Positions 36,966 through 48,600 of a stretch of 64,000 nt of DNA are shown here, piece by piece. The stretch is taken from NCBI GenBank assembly GCA_024138025.1, contig JAMXBD010000431.1, positions 496,001 through 560,000 of the forward strand. Reading direction: 5' to 3'. Position 1 is the stretch's first letter; every line of letters starts with the position of its first letter. The stretch comes from Combretum micranthum (Eukaryota > Streptophyta > Magnoliopsida > Myrtales > Combretaceae). The notes under the pieces were generated by a model. It was not told the DNA's origin. It was given only the letters and a program-made list of their open reading frames with translations, and did not search any database. The translations under genes and the position numbers were made by a program.

Positions 36966-39889
36966 CCATTATTTCAATAGGAACCCGGAACAAATATTTC
37001 TTTCCGTATATATTTTCTAATAGAGATGATGTGTATTACATATTTAAATTGCATATAGTGACCGATGCAATTTAGTTGTAAGTTCATAATTGCCTGGACC
37101 ACATGAAACCATGTTAGGGAAGGTCAAACAAGGATAATTATGCTATCAAGCATATTATAGAAAAAAAGTAAATTAAAATATGCTTTATTTGTGCTTATTC
37201 GATATGCACAATGTACCAAGTATTATTTTCTTTAAAATGTGCATACCCACAATTTTTAACCGCTGAAATGTGTAAGCTATTGTGAATGTTACTGATTTTT
37301 GTTAAATGAATGACATGCCTTTTAATGATAAATTAAGGAAGCAGTATGTCCACTGGAGTAAAAATAGAGCGCACTATGAGGTGCACTGGGGCAAGGTCAC
37401 ACGATTTCAAAAGTTAAAGAGTTATCTTTTTTAAGTAAAATGAAATTAAGCAATCTACACATTGACTACAAATAGGAAGCAATATGGAGTTTACCTCATA
37501 AAAAATAATGATTTCAACAAATATACTTCTAATGAGGAATTTGAATATGGAACTTATTTATATTCCCAATACTAGAAAAAACTCATTACAAATAAAGGTT
37601 ACTAGGAACCTTATTTATTTTCTTATTTTTATTTCCAATACTAGAAAACTGATTACAAATATAGCTGATAAGGAGTGGGCCAACACGTATCAATATCTTT
37701 TGGACAGTAAATGGTAATAATATGTAGTTATCATTAAAGTATTTATATGTTATAATTTTATCACTACTTACACTAATAAATCACATAAGGTGTTATTACC
37801 ACTAAAACCTTTCTCAACTACTGGATTCAAACTTTTAGACTTTTATAAGTGTGATTAATTATCTGTTGATGATATAATTGGGTTTATATTTAGCTAATGA
37901 ACTTACCAAATAATATATATATGTATGGATACATGTAAATGGGATAAAGGGTGTGACTATGCGAGAAGGGAATTCTTCTAGTACTGGTGTGGCTAGTGAT
38001 TCCACTTGGAAGGTTGATCTAAGGATCAAGATTTGGAGGTTCATATCTTATCGGGATATTGAGGTTTATCTTCAATTTTTTCCTTTTCGGTTATGGAGGT
38101 TTACTTTCAATTGATTTGTGATTTTAGGGAAAAGAGAGTTATTGACATTATCTTGTTGTGTATTTTGTGAGGAAAGACAAATGTGGGTTTCTATTTTTTT
38201 TTTTTAAAACTCACGTGAGAACACGTGGTAGATAACAGTTAAATTTTTAATTGAACAAAATTATTACAATCTCAGGTCAGTCATTTGAAAAAGAAAAGGT
38301 TAATTTACTATAAAAAACTAAAAATACAGATTAATTTTTTGTAATTAACCCTTAAAAAAAAATTATACGTATTTTAGGGGTGTAAATAGATGAAACGATC
38401 TACAAAGGAATCATTTAAGCCATTTTAGTTAACATCAAGTCGAAAGCATCGGATCAACTCATGTTACTCATTGTAGTTGCATTGCTCAAAAAAATAGATG
38501 ATTATTATTATTATTATTATCTTTTCACTTTCCGTAACAGATCCATCACCTATTATGTGACCCCTTTATACGTTGGGCTAAAGTTACATTGCTCTTGTGT
38601 CATCGTTCTCCTCCCTTTTCTTGTATTTATTTAACAAGGTATATTAAGACGGCACCAAATAGCATGAAAATTGACAAAATATGCCATTGTAGGATGACAG
38701 TAGCAACATACTTGATGGAAAGTACACAGCATGATGGTTTCAAAATATTAAATTAGCACGCAATTTCCATTAAATGTACTGGCCAGAAAATAATATTAAA
38801 ACGTGAAGTTAACACTAAGGCTTTCTTTACTTCTTTAGATCTCATATTATTTGTTAGCCACTAGGTCTTCACGTTTCGTCTGTGACAAATTAAAATCATC
38901 TGGGTGTTATGTTATATGGTGGGTTTCCTGAGTAGTTAGTTTGAAAAATTGTGAAATTGTTGTATTCTATTAAACACATGATAAGGCAAAATTAATGAAA
39001 CATAATGAACATAGAAAAGGACAGTGTGTCATGTTCTTCTGTTAAAAGCAGGTATTTGAGAGGAGAAGAGTGGCCCATAGGGGGACAGTGCATGGGCAGG
39101 GAATGACTTAGGCTTGCAATAAAAGCATGAAAAAAGATGGATGCATGATGGTGATGTTTTTCTACCAAAATTCACCCTCAAGATTCTTTTTGAGTGAAGT
39201 TGGCCCTTTTCCTTTCATTGCATATTGTTCTCCTCATGAATTTCGTATGAAGGATCTTTTTATAACCAAGTTGAATTGCATGGTAACGAAAGAAGAAAGA
39301 TGATTGATGAGTGTGTGGTTTATACTACTTATGTAATAGCTAATTCATCATAAATGTGGAAATAGCACATGTGAATATGATGATCCAATATTTTAGTCAC
39401 CGTTAGGTTTTCTTTCGCCACCGTTTTTTTTTTTTTTTTTTTTGTTTTGCTTTACTTCTAATGTAATTTTAACTTGATCCTAAAATTAGTTTATCTGTTT
39501 GTTCTATATGTTAGAATTTGTTGGGTTTTGGGTCTAATATATGGCCCATAGCAAATAAAAGTAGAATTCTAATTATATATTTTAAAGGAAATAAAAAATG
39601 AAAAGTAAATCTGTTATAGTGAAAAGTAGAAAAGTTGTTACCATTGACGAGATAACTTGTGGAGAAAAAAAGCACCATCATGAAAAAGAAAGTGAAGACT
39701 CATGACTTATTTTACAAGAAAATTACAAAGATAAAAATACTTTAGTCATTCTTGATAGTACATAGTGTTCAAGCAAGCTGTTAGGGAAGGAAATTATTTT
39801 AAGACATAAAAAAAATCAATTATGGCGAAACAACTTTGGATCCACAATTGGATAATTATTGAATCTTGACTGTGATAGAACTTCTTTCA
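36966..39889. other. No gene recognised
   Basis: AT-rich DNA with an ATT-repeat run near 38500-38520 and a ~20-base poly-T at 39424-39443. A hAT-like 'TAGGGGTGTAAA' start at about 38375 has no visible partner. ORFs in this stretch are short and featureless. Any 5' LTR of the Copia relic should lie here but I could not delimit it. Confidence 0.4.
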
Positions 39890-41613
39890 TTGACTTCATT
39901 GTGTGGAGTGCTACAAGGAAAGAGGAAAAATATTTTATCATCATACGACATTATTTTTCCTAGCAGGTGTTGTTAGAGTCGAGATTGAAAGAAAAAGAAA
40001 AGTATTTGTTTCCCATGTTGCAATAAGCATGATAGAATCATTGGGTATCGTGATAAAGTTATCTTCAAATTATTCAATCAAGAAGCTAATGGTGATAGAG
40101 AAGCTAGGAAAAAAGAACTTGATACGGTTCTAAGACTTAGGCACTAGTTACTGATAAACAAAAAATATGTGGGGACATAGGACTAAAGACTCATATGATA
40201 AATCAGACAGATTCGACAACTCTAGGGGAAAATCCAAATCAACAAGAAGAAATATTAAATGCTACCATTATGAAAAGTTAGGACATTTAAAGAGAGAATG
40301 TTGAATTTGAACAAAGAGAACAAATTAAGTAAGGTGATGAAAAAAGTGAAACATGATTGCTACAGTAGCATATTATAAGATTGTTGTTTCCTAAGATGAT
40401 GATTGTGTTAGCCTTTCATGTCATAATAGTGACTGAGTTATTGACTATAGTGCCTCTTTTCATGTGAAATCGCATGGTGAATTCTTCACTACCTACACTG
40501 TTGGTGATTATGGCAATGTAGGATGGGAAATGATGACACATCTAAAATTGTTGGCATTAAAAATATTATTTTGAAGAGTAACTCTATTTGTAGGCTTAAC
40601 CTCAAAGATGTTAGACATGTTCTAGATATTTGTAGGAAAACTAGATAATGGATGATATAATAGCTATTTTGATGATGGTAAATGGAAGCTCACCATTGAC
40701 TCTCTTATAACGGCTAACGGAAAGAAAACACCCTTTACTTAATGTCTACAAAACTAAATAAATGAGAGCTGAACATGATTGATGAATCATTAATAGAGCT
40801 TTGACACAAATAGCTTGGTACATGAGTGAGAACGGATTTCAAATGCTTACCTAGAAGCAACTTCTACTTGATGTGAAAGGCATGTCTCTAAAAACCTACA
40901 CTAACTGTTTTACTGCAAACAATATAGAATTGCATTTCCTAGAAATCCACTTGTTGGGAAATCTCATGTACTTGATTTATTTTATACAAATTTGTTTCAC
41001 ATCAGAGATAGAACAATAGGTGATGTTTTTGTATTTTGTAACATTTATTGATAATCACTCTAAATTCTGGACCTTTGCTTTGAAATCCAAAGATCAATTC
41101 TGGATGTGTTTAAGCAATTTCATTATAGAGTTGAAAGATAAAAAAATGATGGTTATAATATATCTGAGTAGGTAATGGTGGTGAATGTAAAGGACCTTTT
41201 GAAGAACATTGTAGAATACATGGAATTAAACTTAAGAAGGCAGTTCCAAAGATCCCATAACAAGATGACATTTCTAAAAGGATTAATCACACTATTATAG
41301 AGAGAGTATAAGTACATATCTCATGCCAAATTCCCTAAATCGTTTTGGGAGAAGCAATGAGGATAGTTGTCGACTTGATCAAATTAACTCCCTTTATGCT
41401 TTTGATGGTGATATCCTAGAGACAATATAGATAGGTAAAAATATCTTCTGTGATCACTTACAAGTGTTTGGTTGCAAGTATTCGTACATATTCCCAAGGA
41501 TGAAAGAGCAAGAGTTGATATAAGTTCAAAGTAATGTATTATTCAAGTTAAGCACATGATGGGTATAGATTATGGGATCTAGTAGTGAAGAAAATTATAA
41601 GAAGTACAGATGT
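39890..41613 (+). pseudogene. Ty1/Copia gag-pol relic (TNT1-like)
   Basis: In order on the plus strand, with many stops and frameshifts: a charged gag tail; a zinc-knuckle relic KCYHYEKLGHLKREC at about 40257 (the second Cys is Tyr); protease-region text SASFHVKSHGEFF at about 40450, with 'DYSASFH' in place of the usual D-T/S-G-AS; a region matching KLDNGWYNSYFDDGKWKLT; an integrase stretch with FKQFHYRVER; and FWGEA followed by GCKYSYIFPRMKE near 41470. The relic stops abruptly at 41613 at a point that in relatives is within 'Y..YDP..KK..RSRD', where a hAT end begins. The remainder must lie beyond 64000. Confidence 0.8.
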
Positions 41614-42943
41614 CAGGGACAGATGTAGGAATAAATAACTAGGGGGCATAATCAATATTATTAAAGCCACTCCCATGTTAATATTATATAAAGAAATAGG
41701 TACAATTTTCAAATTAAAAAAAAGAAAAAAACGAAGTCTAACTAATTGCTCTTTCATGTCATGAAATTTATCTATGATGGAATCTATATCAATTTTTTAG
41801 TAATACGTCTCTCTATGTAAATTAAATGACAGTATGAGAGAAATTAATCACCATTCATCTTATTTATTAGTTTATCCTTCACTATAATCTGGGCAGAAAA
41901 AGAGTATCTTGTTGGTTAAAACTAGTAGAGTCAAGATTGACCAAATCAAATGGTCAATTAGATGGTAGATCAATATTTTTCTGGTATCCACCAATTTGAG
42001 ACATAAATCAGAAACGGTAAAGAAACTCTTAAATTTTGGATTATGAGGAATGTTAGTTCATAATGTCCCATTTGTATTCTGAGATAAATCTTTTCCTACT
42101 TAGTGAAATCCTTAAGGTAAAACTTGTAAGCAAATTGATCAACATTTAGCTTCTTGAAATTATTACTTAGATCAAGAGATGAACAAAGAGTAAGAAGATC
42201 TACCATGTTGTCATTAAACTAATGATTAATCTATTGTCATTAGGTGTTAAAAAACACATCAATTTAATAATATTCTTCTATGGATAGATTTTTCTATTGA
42301 TGCTGTTGACCTTCACGAGTAGTAAATTGAGAATTCAATTTAGGAACAGCTTTACCATGCTTCTAACAGAAGTTTACAACCTCTTTAGTAAGATCATTCC
42401 ATCCTGTTTTTCACATTTCTTCAAGTAAAGTTTAGGTTGTTGATATTGAAGATATTGAATTCAATATATCCTGAGATTTTCGTTGCATGGCTCGATAAAG
42501 GTTATAACTGATTCTCATAATATTCCTCATATGCAAAATAATTACAAACTCGAAGCACATCATATCATTAAGAGAAGCATTTTCTTGACTTGTTTGAGAA
42601 CGATTCCCTTTTTACTAGCTTTTTAAGTAGCATCAAACATATTCAACAAACACTTTCTACAAGAAAAGTGAAAACCTCAATGAGTCTCTAGCACACTAAA
42701 ACATACCAACTTAACTAATTCCATTACTCATTTCTAACTCATCATTTGTAGTATGGTCAATTAGATTACAAGTAAAAGCATCGCATAACTAATCTTTTTG
42801 TTTGGGAGAGGAACATATAACATTGATAATGTAATTTAACTTGAAAAAAAATTGACAAATGGGACTAATTTCTCTTGCTGCTCCAACTAAGGCCATTTGA
42901 AGATGATGAGTAAGACAATGAGTAGAATATGCATAATGACATT
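41614..42943 (-). pseudogene. hAT element, transposase C-terminal part (ZMYM1/TTF-type family), broken
   Basis: A terminal CAGGGACAGATGTAGG... at 41614 is a hAT TIR. Reading the minus strand from 42943 gives YAYSTHCLTHHLQMALVGAA, then RISYNLYRAMQRKSQDILN, then W-NDL-KEVV-FC-KHG, then FKSFFTVSDLCLKLVDTRK, then MKEQLVRL. These blocks occur in this order in plant TTF-type zinc-finger (ZMYM1-like) hAT transposases. Multiple stops show it is dead. The 5' half is cut off by the Athila LTR at 42944. A 69-codon minus ORF (41548-41757) is only its C-terminal end. Confidence 0.8.
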
Positions 42944-44547
42944 TGATAAGTCTTTTAGACTTTACTCTTTCATAGGAAATAATGCTTGCTATTGCTTATT
43001 TTTAGGAAAATTCCTATAATTTTGTGCTTTATTGTTTAAATAGTGTTTTTGAGCTCTTAAGATCAAGAGAAACAAAGTGTTTCTGATTAGATGTGGAGTA
43101 AAACAACATGAATAAGTAAAGATAGACTCGACTGTGGATACTGGGGACCCCAACCAAGAGCAAGAAAGAAAGGCAAAAGTACAATGCCCTCGATATGATC
43201 TGTGGTTTACATTAAGACAACCACGACTTGAGATTGTTGATATAGTTTCAATCCACCCAAAGTCGAGCCACGACTCTACCTACAATTGAAGCTGAACCCA
43301 AGATCGCTAATTTGACAAAGAGAAAACACCTTAGATCACGACTTATCTTTAAGCCCGCGATCAAAGCTGTGAAAAGTGACCCTATAATGTTTTTGTTACC
43401 CTATTGTCATGCGCACGAGCATAAGGATGAATTCAGTATAAAGAATATGCTATGTCAGCGAATAAAATCTTCATGATTTTTGTGTTGTCACCTATATATA
43501 AACGTGCATAGATGTGTAATAACGTATTGTACCATATGTAACAAATTTCCTGACATAATATGAATTAGTGAGAGAAATCCTTCTTCTTGCTAGAGATTCG
43601 GATTTTCTAGGTAAATTCATCTTGAATCCGAAGTTTGTTCTTGCAAGATTTTTGTGCTTAATCTATAATAATCATTGTATTTTTATATTATTTCTCTTGA
43701 ATCTGTGCTTAATGTTTACATTCATAGAGAAATAATCATCTTAACTTAGGGTTTGTGAATCTAAGACCTAAAGCATGTGATTTCAAGTACGTTTTAATTA
43801 ACTATTGACTAGGTACTTGTATCTAGTAGCTTAAACTTTTTTTCATGGGTCTAATTGTATGGTACACCTTTTAGATTCATATTTGATTTCAGCTGAATAG
43901 ATCAAGAGATCATTCTGTTTAATAAATTGTGCTACTAATGAAGTTACTCATAATCATCTTGAGAGAAAGATGGTGAAACTTTCTGTTAATGGGTTTTAAA
44001 TTCATTAAAAATGGTTTTTAATCAAAGGATTCCTAATTTTATGTGAATCTAGATTGCTTATAGCTTGTGAAAAGATTTCCGCGGTTAATCTAGATCTAGA
44101 GTTTTTGACTTTAAGACAGGCTTTAGCCTACCTTAGTGAATCTGATAGTACAAGTATACATAGCAAACTACTCTATGAATTTAAAGAAATCACATGCTAA
44201 GGACTTGGTGAAGTAAATCCTAAGATCTATCTTGCATTAACAAACTTATATCATTAATTTGCCCTAAAAACATGTATATAATTTGTTTTAACCTTAGCTT
44301 AGCTCTTTAATGTTTATAAGTTGTTCTTTTTTTTTTTGGCTAGATAATAGGTGAAAAGTGAGTAAGGTAGATGTTAACGATCCCCAAGGAATATGACCTA
44401 ATATTTTCTATGCTACTTCGATAGGTGCATTTACCTATGTTGGTGAATGCAACCAAAGTTGAACAGAAGTTATTAGCATTTACAAATTTTTGGAACATTT
44501 TAGCTTCGCATGTTTAGCTATTATTATTGGTTTTAAAAACACCTACA
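42944..44547 (+). repeat. Athila 5' LTR (1604 bp)
   Basis: Begins TGATAAGTC. Its first ~100 bp are repeated at 63903 (shared TTTCATAGGAAAT, ATGCTTG, TTTTAGGAAAATTCCTAT and TTTTGTGCTTT..TTGTTTAA). A TATATATAAACG promoter motif is at 43493-43504. The end is put at the CA of CCTACA (44547), ten bases before the primer binding site. Confidence 0.85.
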
Positions 44548-44556
44548 AAGTTTTTT

Positions 44557-44575
44557 TAGCACCGTTGCTGGGGGA
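44557..44575 (+). other. Athila primer binding site, tRNA-Asp-like
   Basis: TTAGCACCGTTGCTGGGGGA is close to the usual Athila/Tat PBS TGGCGCCGTTGCCGGGGA, which pairs with the 3' end of plant tRNA-Asp. Differences are transition-type plus a changed first base, in keeping with decay. Confidence 0.75.
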
Positions 44576-44879
44576 ATCAGTGTTGAATTCGTAAATATGA
44601 AGCTCAACAAAACACTACCTAAAAGCTTTGACTATATTATTCTAGCCGCTCTTACATAATATATCTTTTTAGTTAGTTTAGTTTCTACGTGTTTCTCCCT
44701 GATCTGCTCTTCATTTTTTTTTTTTTTGTTACTTTAGTTAGGTATGGAGATTTTGTAGATAATCAAGTAATTAGAAGGGATATCATCAAGTAATAAAGGG
44801 AGGACAAGAGAAAACTTTCAATTTACATTCTATGGGACTTTTATGGGGGTCTTAGTCAGTATTATGCATTTAATCACCC

Positions 44880-45636
44880 TAATGAGATGTGGAGCCATCA
44901 ATAAAATTAAGGTTATCACCATTCGAACCCAGTGTCAAGACAAGGGCACTCTTATCCTGGTCTTCATCAACAAAGTTCTCATATGGAGGAGCTGTTCTTG
45001 TCATTCTTGAAGAACTCCAATCATCATTTTCAACAAATTGAGCTGGTAATGCAAGGTTATACCAAATCCCTTAAGAATTTAGTGGCCCAGATGAACCATA
45101 TTGTTGAAGAGCTTAAGGAGAGGGTTCAAGAAGGACTTCATGTAGTTACTTTGAGAATTGAGAGGGAGTTACAAAGGAAGGATAAAGAAGCAAAAAAATG
45201 AAAAAGAGTAGGGTGAAGTTTAGAGGAAAAAGAAGAGTTAAAAAGAAAATTTTAAAGAAGAAAAATGAGCTGAGAAGTAGGGGGGACATTGAGAAGAAGA
45301 AGAGAGTGAAGTAATTGAAAATAAAAAACAAGAAGAGATGAAGGAGACACCATTTATTAAGCCCTATCACCCTCCACTCCTTTATCTAGAGCTAAGAAGT
45401 GACGTGATGAAGAGCTATTCCAAAAATTTTTAGAACTCTTTGAGTAGCTTTATATCAATCTTCCTTTAGTAGATGGCCTCGCACAAATGCCTAAATATGC
45501 AAAATTCTTGAAGGAACTTCTATCAAACAATAGGAAATTGGAAGAGATATTTATGGTGACATTAGTGAAAGAATGTTCAACTGTTCTCCTCAATCAACTT
45601 CCAAGAAAAACAAAAGCTACAAGTAGTTTCATCATA
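44880..45636 (+). pseudogene. Athila gag remnant, truncated by insertion
   Basis: An 89-codon open stretch (44932-45201) reads SYPGLHQQSSHMEELFLSFL, a Gln-rich middle, then a coiled-coil-like NLVAQMNHIVEELKERVQ. After a charged low-complexity spacer, FVTPSQFSK-strand shadows aside, the plus strand reads DGLAQMPKYAKFLKELLSNN at about 45473 and ends ...SFIIP-C at the insertion point. This is the conserved segment joining gag to protease in Athila. Stops and frameshifts are present. Confidence 0.75.
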
Positions 45637-45641
45637 CCTTG

Positions 45642-48600
45642 TGATCTGCTGTAAAAGTACATATAATAAGTGCGAATTCTACCAACAAGTATACTAGATC
45701 AGATTAAGTAATACAGTAATGAATAGAGTATAACTCTCATGAGGATTATTTAACTACTAAACATGTATTAGATTCTACTATTATCTAGGTAATCAATCTT
45801 GAAACAATTAATTTATCAACTATTGCTAAACCTAGATTATAATTATCAACGAAAGCAAAGAGAGCATTTTTGAGAAAATATATCAACTGAGTGTGGGAAG
45901 AACATAATCCACCATAGTCTTACTAATTTGATTGCTATCTTGTTATAATAACCATTAGCTTTGTGGATATTTATATGAAATTATCAAAGATCTTAATCTT
46001 TTTACAAGTGTCAAAATCTTAACAACCATTAATTAATCCATTAACTTCTACTACACAAATTAACAATGGAATCAAAATTACAATCATGAATCTTCCAATT
46101 CTATGATTGATTAATGCCCTAAACTAATTTCCCCTAATCCCTTAGTGAGAAACTAATATAAAACATTGAATGAATCTCAATAGATAATTTCTAAATCAAA
46201 TTAAATTACGCCGCTTGCAATTGTGATTTAACTTAAATTTAAGAATTCCTTTAAACCCTAATTTCCCTTCCGAGTTATCAAGATTCTATAAACTTAAACG
46301 ATTTATAATAGGAATTGCAACATTAACATTCTACAAATCTAGCAATTTTATAACAAAACTACAATAATCCTCTTAGCTATCCTACGATTTCATCATATTC
46401 CCACAAAAACAACTTAGAACATCATGGATTCCATAACACAATCACAAATCTTAGAAGTAATTACAAAAGAATTCATATTCATCAAAGAAAGTAAGTACTT
46501 GAATTGCATAAAAGATTGAGTTTAGAGATCAGCAATTGAAACCAAATACAAATATGAATCTAAAACAAAAACTTCAACAATGCTTCAAGAAGAATCCTTG
46601 ATGAATCTCTCAATTGATATGTGACTAAGAACGAAACAACTCTCACAAATTTAATCTAGGATCTTTAATCTAATATAGATCTGGAGAATATTAGAAGGAA
46701 TTTTTTGTATCTCTCTAAGAAATGAAGAAACCCTAGAAGTTTCATAAGCAAAAACCAAGGAATTCCAAAAGTTGTAATGTACATTGGTAGTTATAGAGTC
46801 TACACCGGTGGCATACAGGCAGTGTAGGTTGAATACCGGTTAGAAAACTAGCCATGCTAACACCCGTGTTAAAGAATTTGAATTTGTTTATTTGCAAGGT
46901 TGGTCCAATACCGGCAATGTAAGATATCTAGTATCCGACATACATTCAAAAATATGAAGGCTGCTGGAATTTCAAATGCACACTGGCTGTGTTGATGCCA
47001 GCATTTAAAACTTTGGTTCTATTCTCCTTCAAGGTTGGCTCAACACCGGTGGCGTAGGCTGAAATTTCACCCGTGTTCGTTCAAAAATTCATACGCTGGG
47101 GAGATTTTACATTCAAAGCTGGTGGCCTTGTTTAAATTGTTGAAGGCCAGCGGTGTACTTCTTTTGATGGCTGGTGTACTTTGATTTCTTCATCAAATTT
47201 TGCACAAAACTCATTCAATTTTTGTATATTTGCATTCAAAGTCCTTCTTGACCTGAAATACCAAATTAAGAATACTTAAGTACCAATTCTGTAAACCTCC
47301 AAATTTTTGAGAATGGTTTTGGAATACCAAATCGAACCCTAAAGACTGACCCAACTTGAAATCGAACCTTAAAACAATTTCGATCAAGGGATTTCATAAG
47401 AGAATCTTCAAAAAAAAAAAAAAGAAAATTTGATAATCGTTCAATTCAAAAATTCGAGCATGAGACAATCCATCTATCCGATCTCTGATGTAAACCCCTC
47501 AATTTCTAGGGTAAAGTTGGATTAAACCCTTACCCTAGTCAAACTGGAGTTTCAAAAATCAACAAAGATTATGACAATCTAAAGTTTCAACTCTGGCAAA
47601 CCGTTGCTCTCAAACCCTGGAAAATGAAATTGCGTTTTTGGCTTATAAGAGTTCATAATAATATAGGGAAGTATAAAAATATAAGATTCGTAATTTTCTA
47701 GTGTCTTTCGGATTCGAACGGGGATCAATTTTCAAAAACCGTACCCTAGTGCTGGATAATGGAAATATTCCGACAATACCATTAGACTCCTAAAAATGTA
47801 AGGATTTCAAAAATATCAATTTCACAATTTTTTGCTAACTAAAAATATCTGATATAGCTCGTTTACACGTATTTTTATTACTATCGGTATTTTATTTGTC
47901 TAGTTTACTATTCATAATACTATTCCTACTATTCATTACTATTCTATTACCTCTGCTTTTTCTTACACCTATTTCTTACTACCTATATACCTATTTCTTA
48001 CACTTTTACATTTCCAATACAACTTTATTCACATCAAACCTTACACATTATTTCTTTTCTTTACAAAAAAATTATAAAACAAACAAAAATCCTCCCTCTC
48101 TCTCCTCTAGTACCGCCGGCCCCTTCTCTCTCTTCTCTATATTATTTCTTTTTCAATTTATTTTATTACATCAAAATTTCACTCCAAAATTCTATAAATA
48201 CCCCCTTCCTCCTTCATTCTTTCACACATCCATTTTACATAACAAAACTTTACCGAAATTCTCTCTCAAAACCTCTCTCCAACAATTCCCTCTCAAAACA
48301 CTCTCTACCATCTACTCCTCTTCAAGAAAAATAACAAATACACTACCCATTCTTATCTTTTCAAATCCTCCATTAAACCTTAGGTAAAATCCTACCTATA
48401 TCTCTTTATCATGTTCATACAACTTAGCATAAGCTTAGTGTATGTTTCTTAGACTCATGAGAGTTAAAGAAGCAACAATATGTTTATGTTTTGTTTTTAT
48501 TCATGTTCATATTTTACATTATGTTATGATGTTGTTGTTATTATTATTTTTGCTCTAATTTAACTTCTATATAGTATTATGTATATTATGTATATATTTC

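Noticed and set aside
47896..48387. 163-codon plus-strand ORF
   Set aside because: Leu/Phe/Thr-rich low-complexity translation of AT- and CT-rich sequence inside the minus-strand family-A element; no domain, and the frame is not kept in sister copies.
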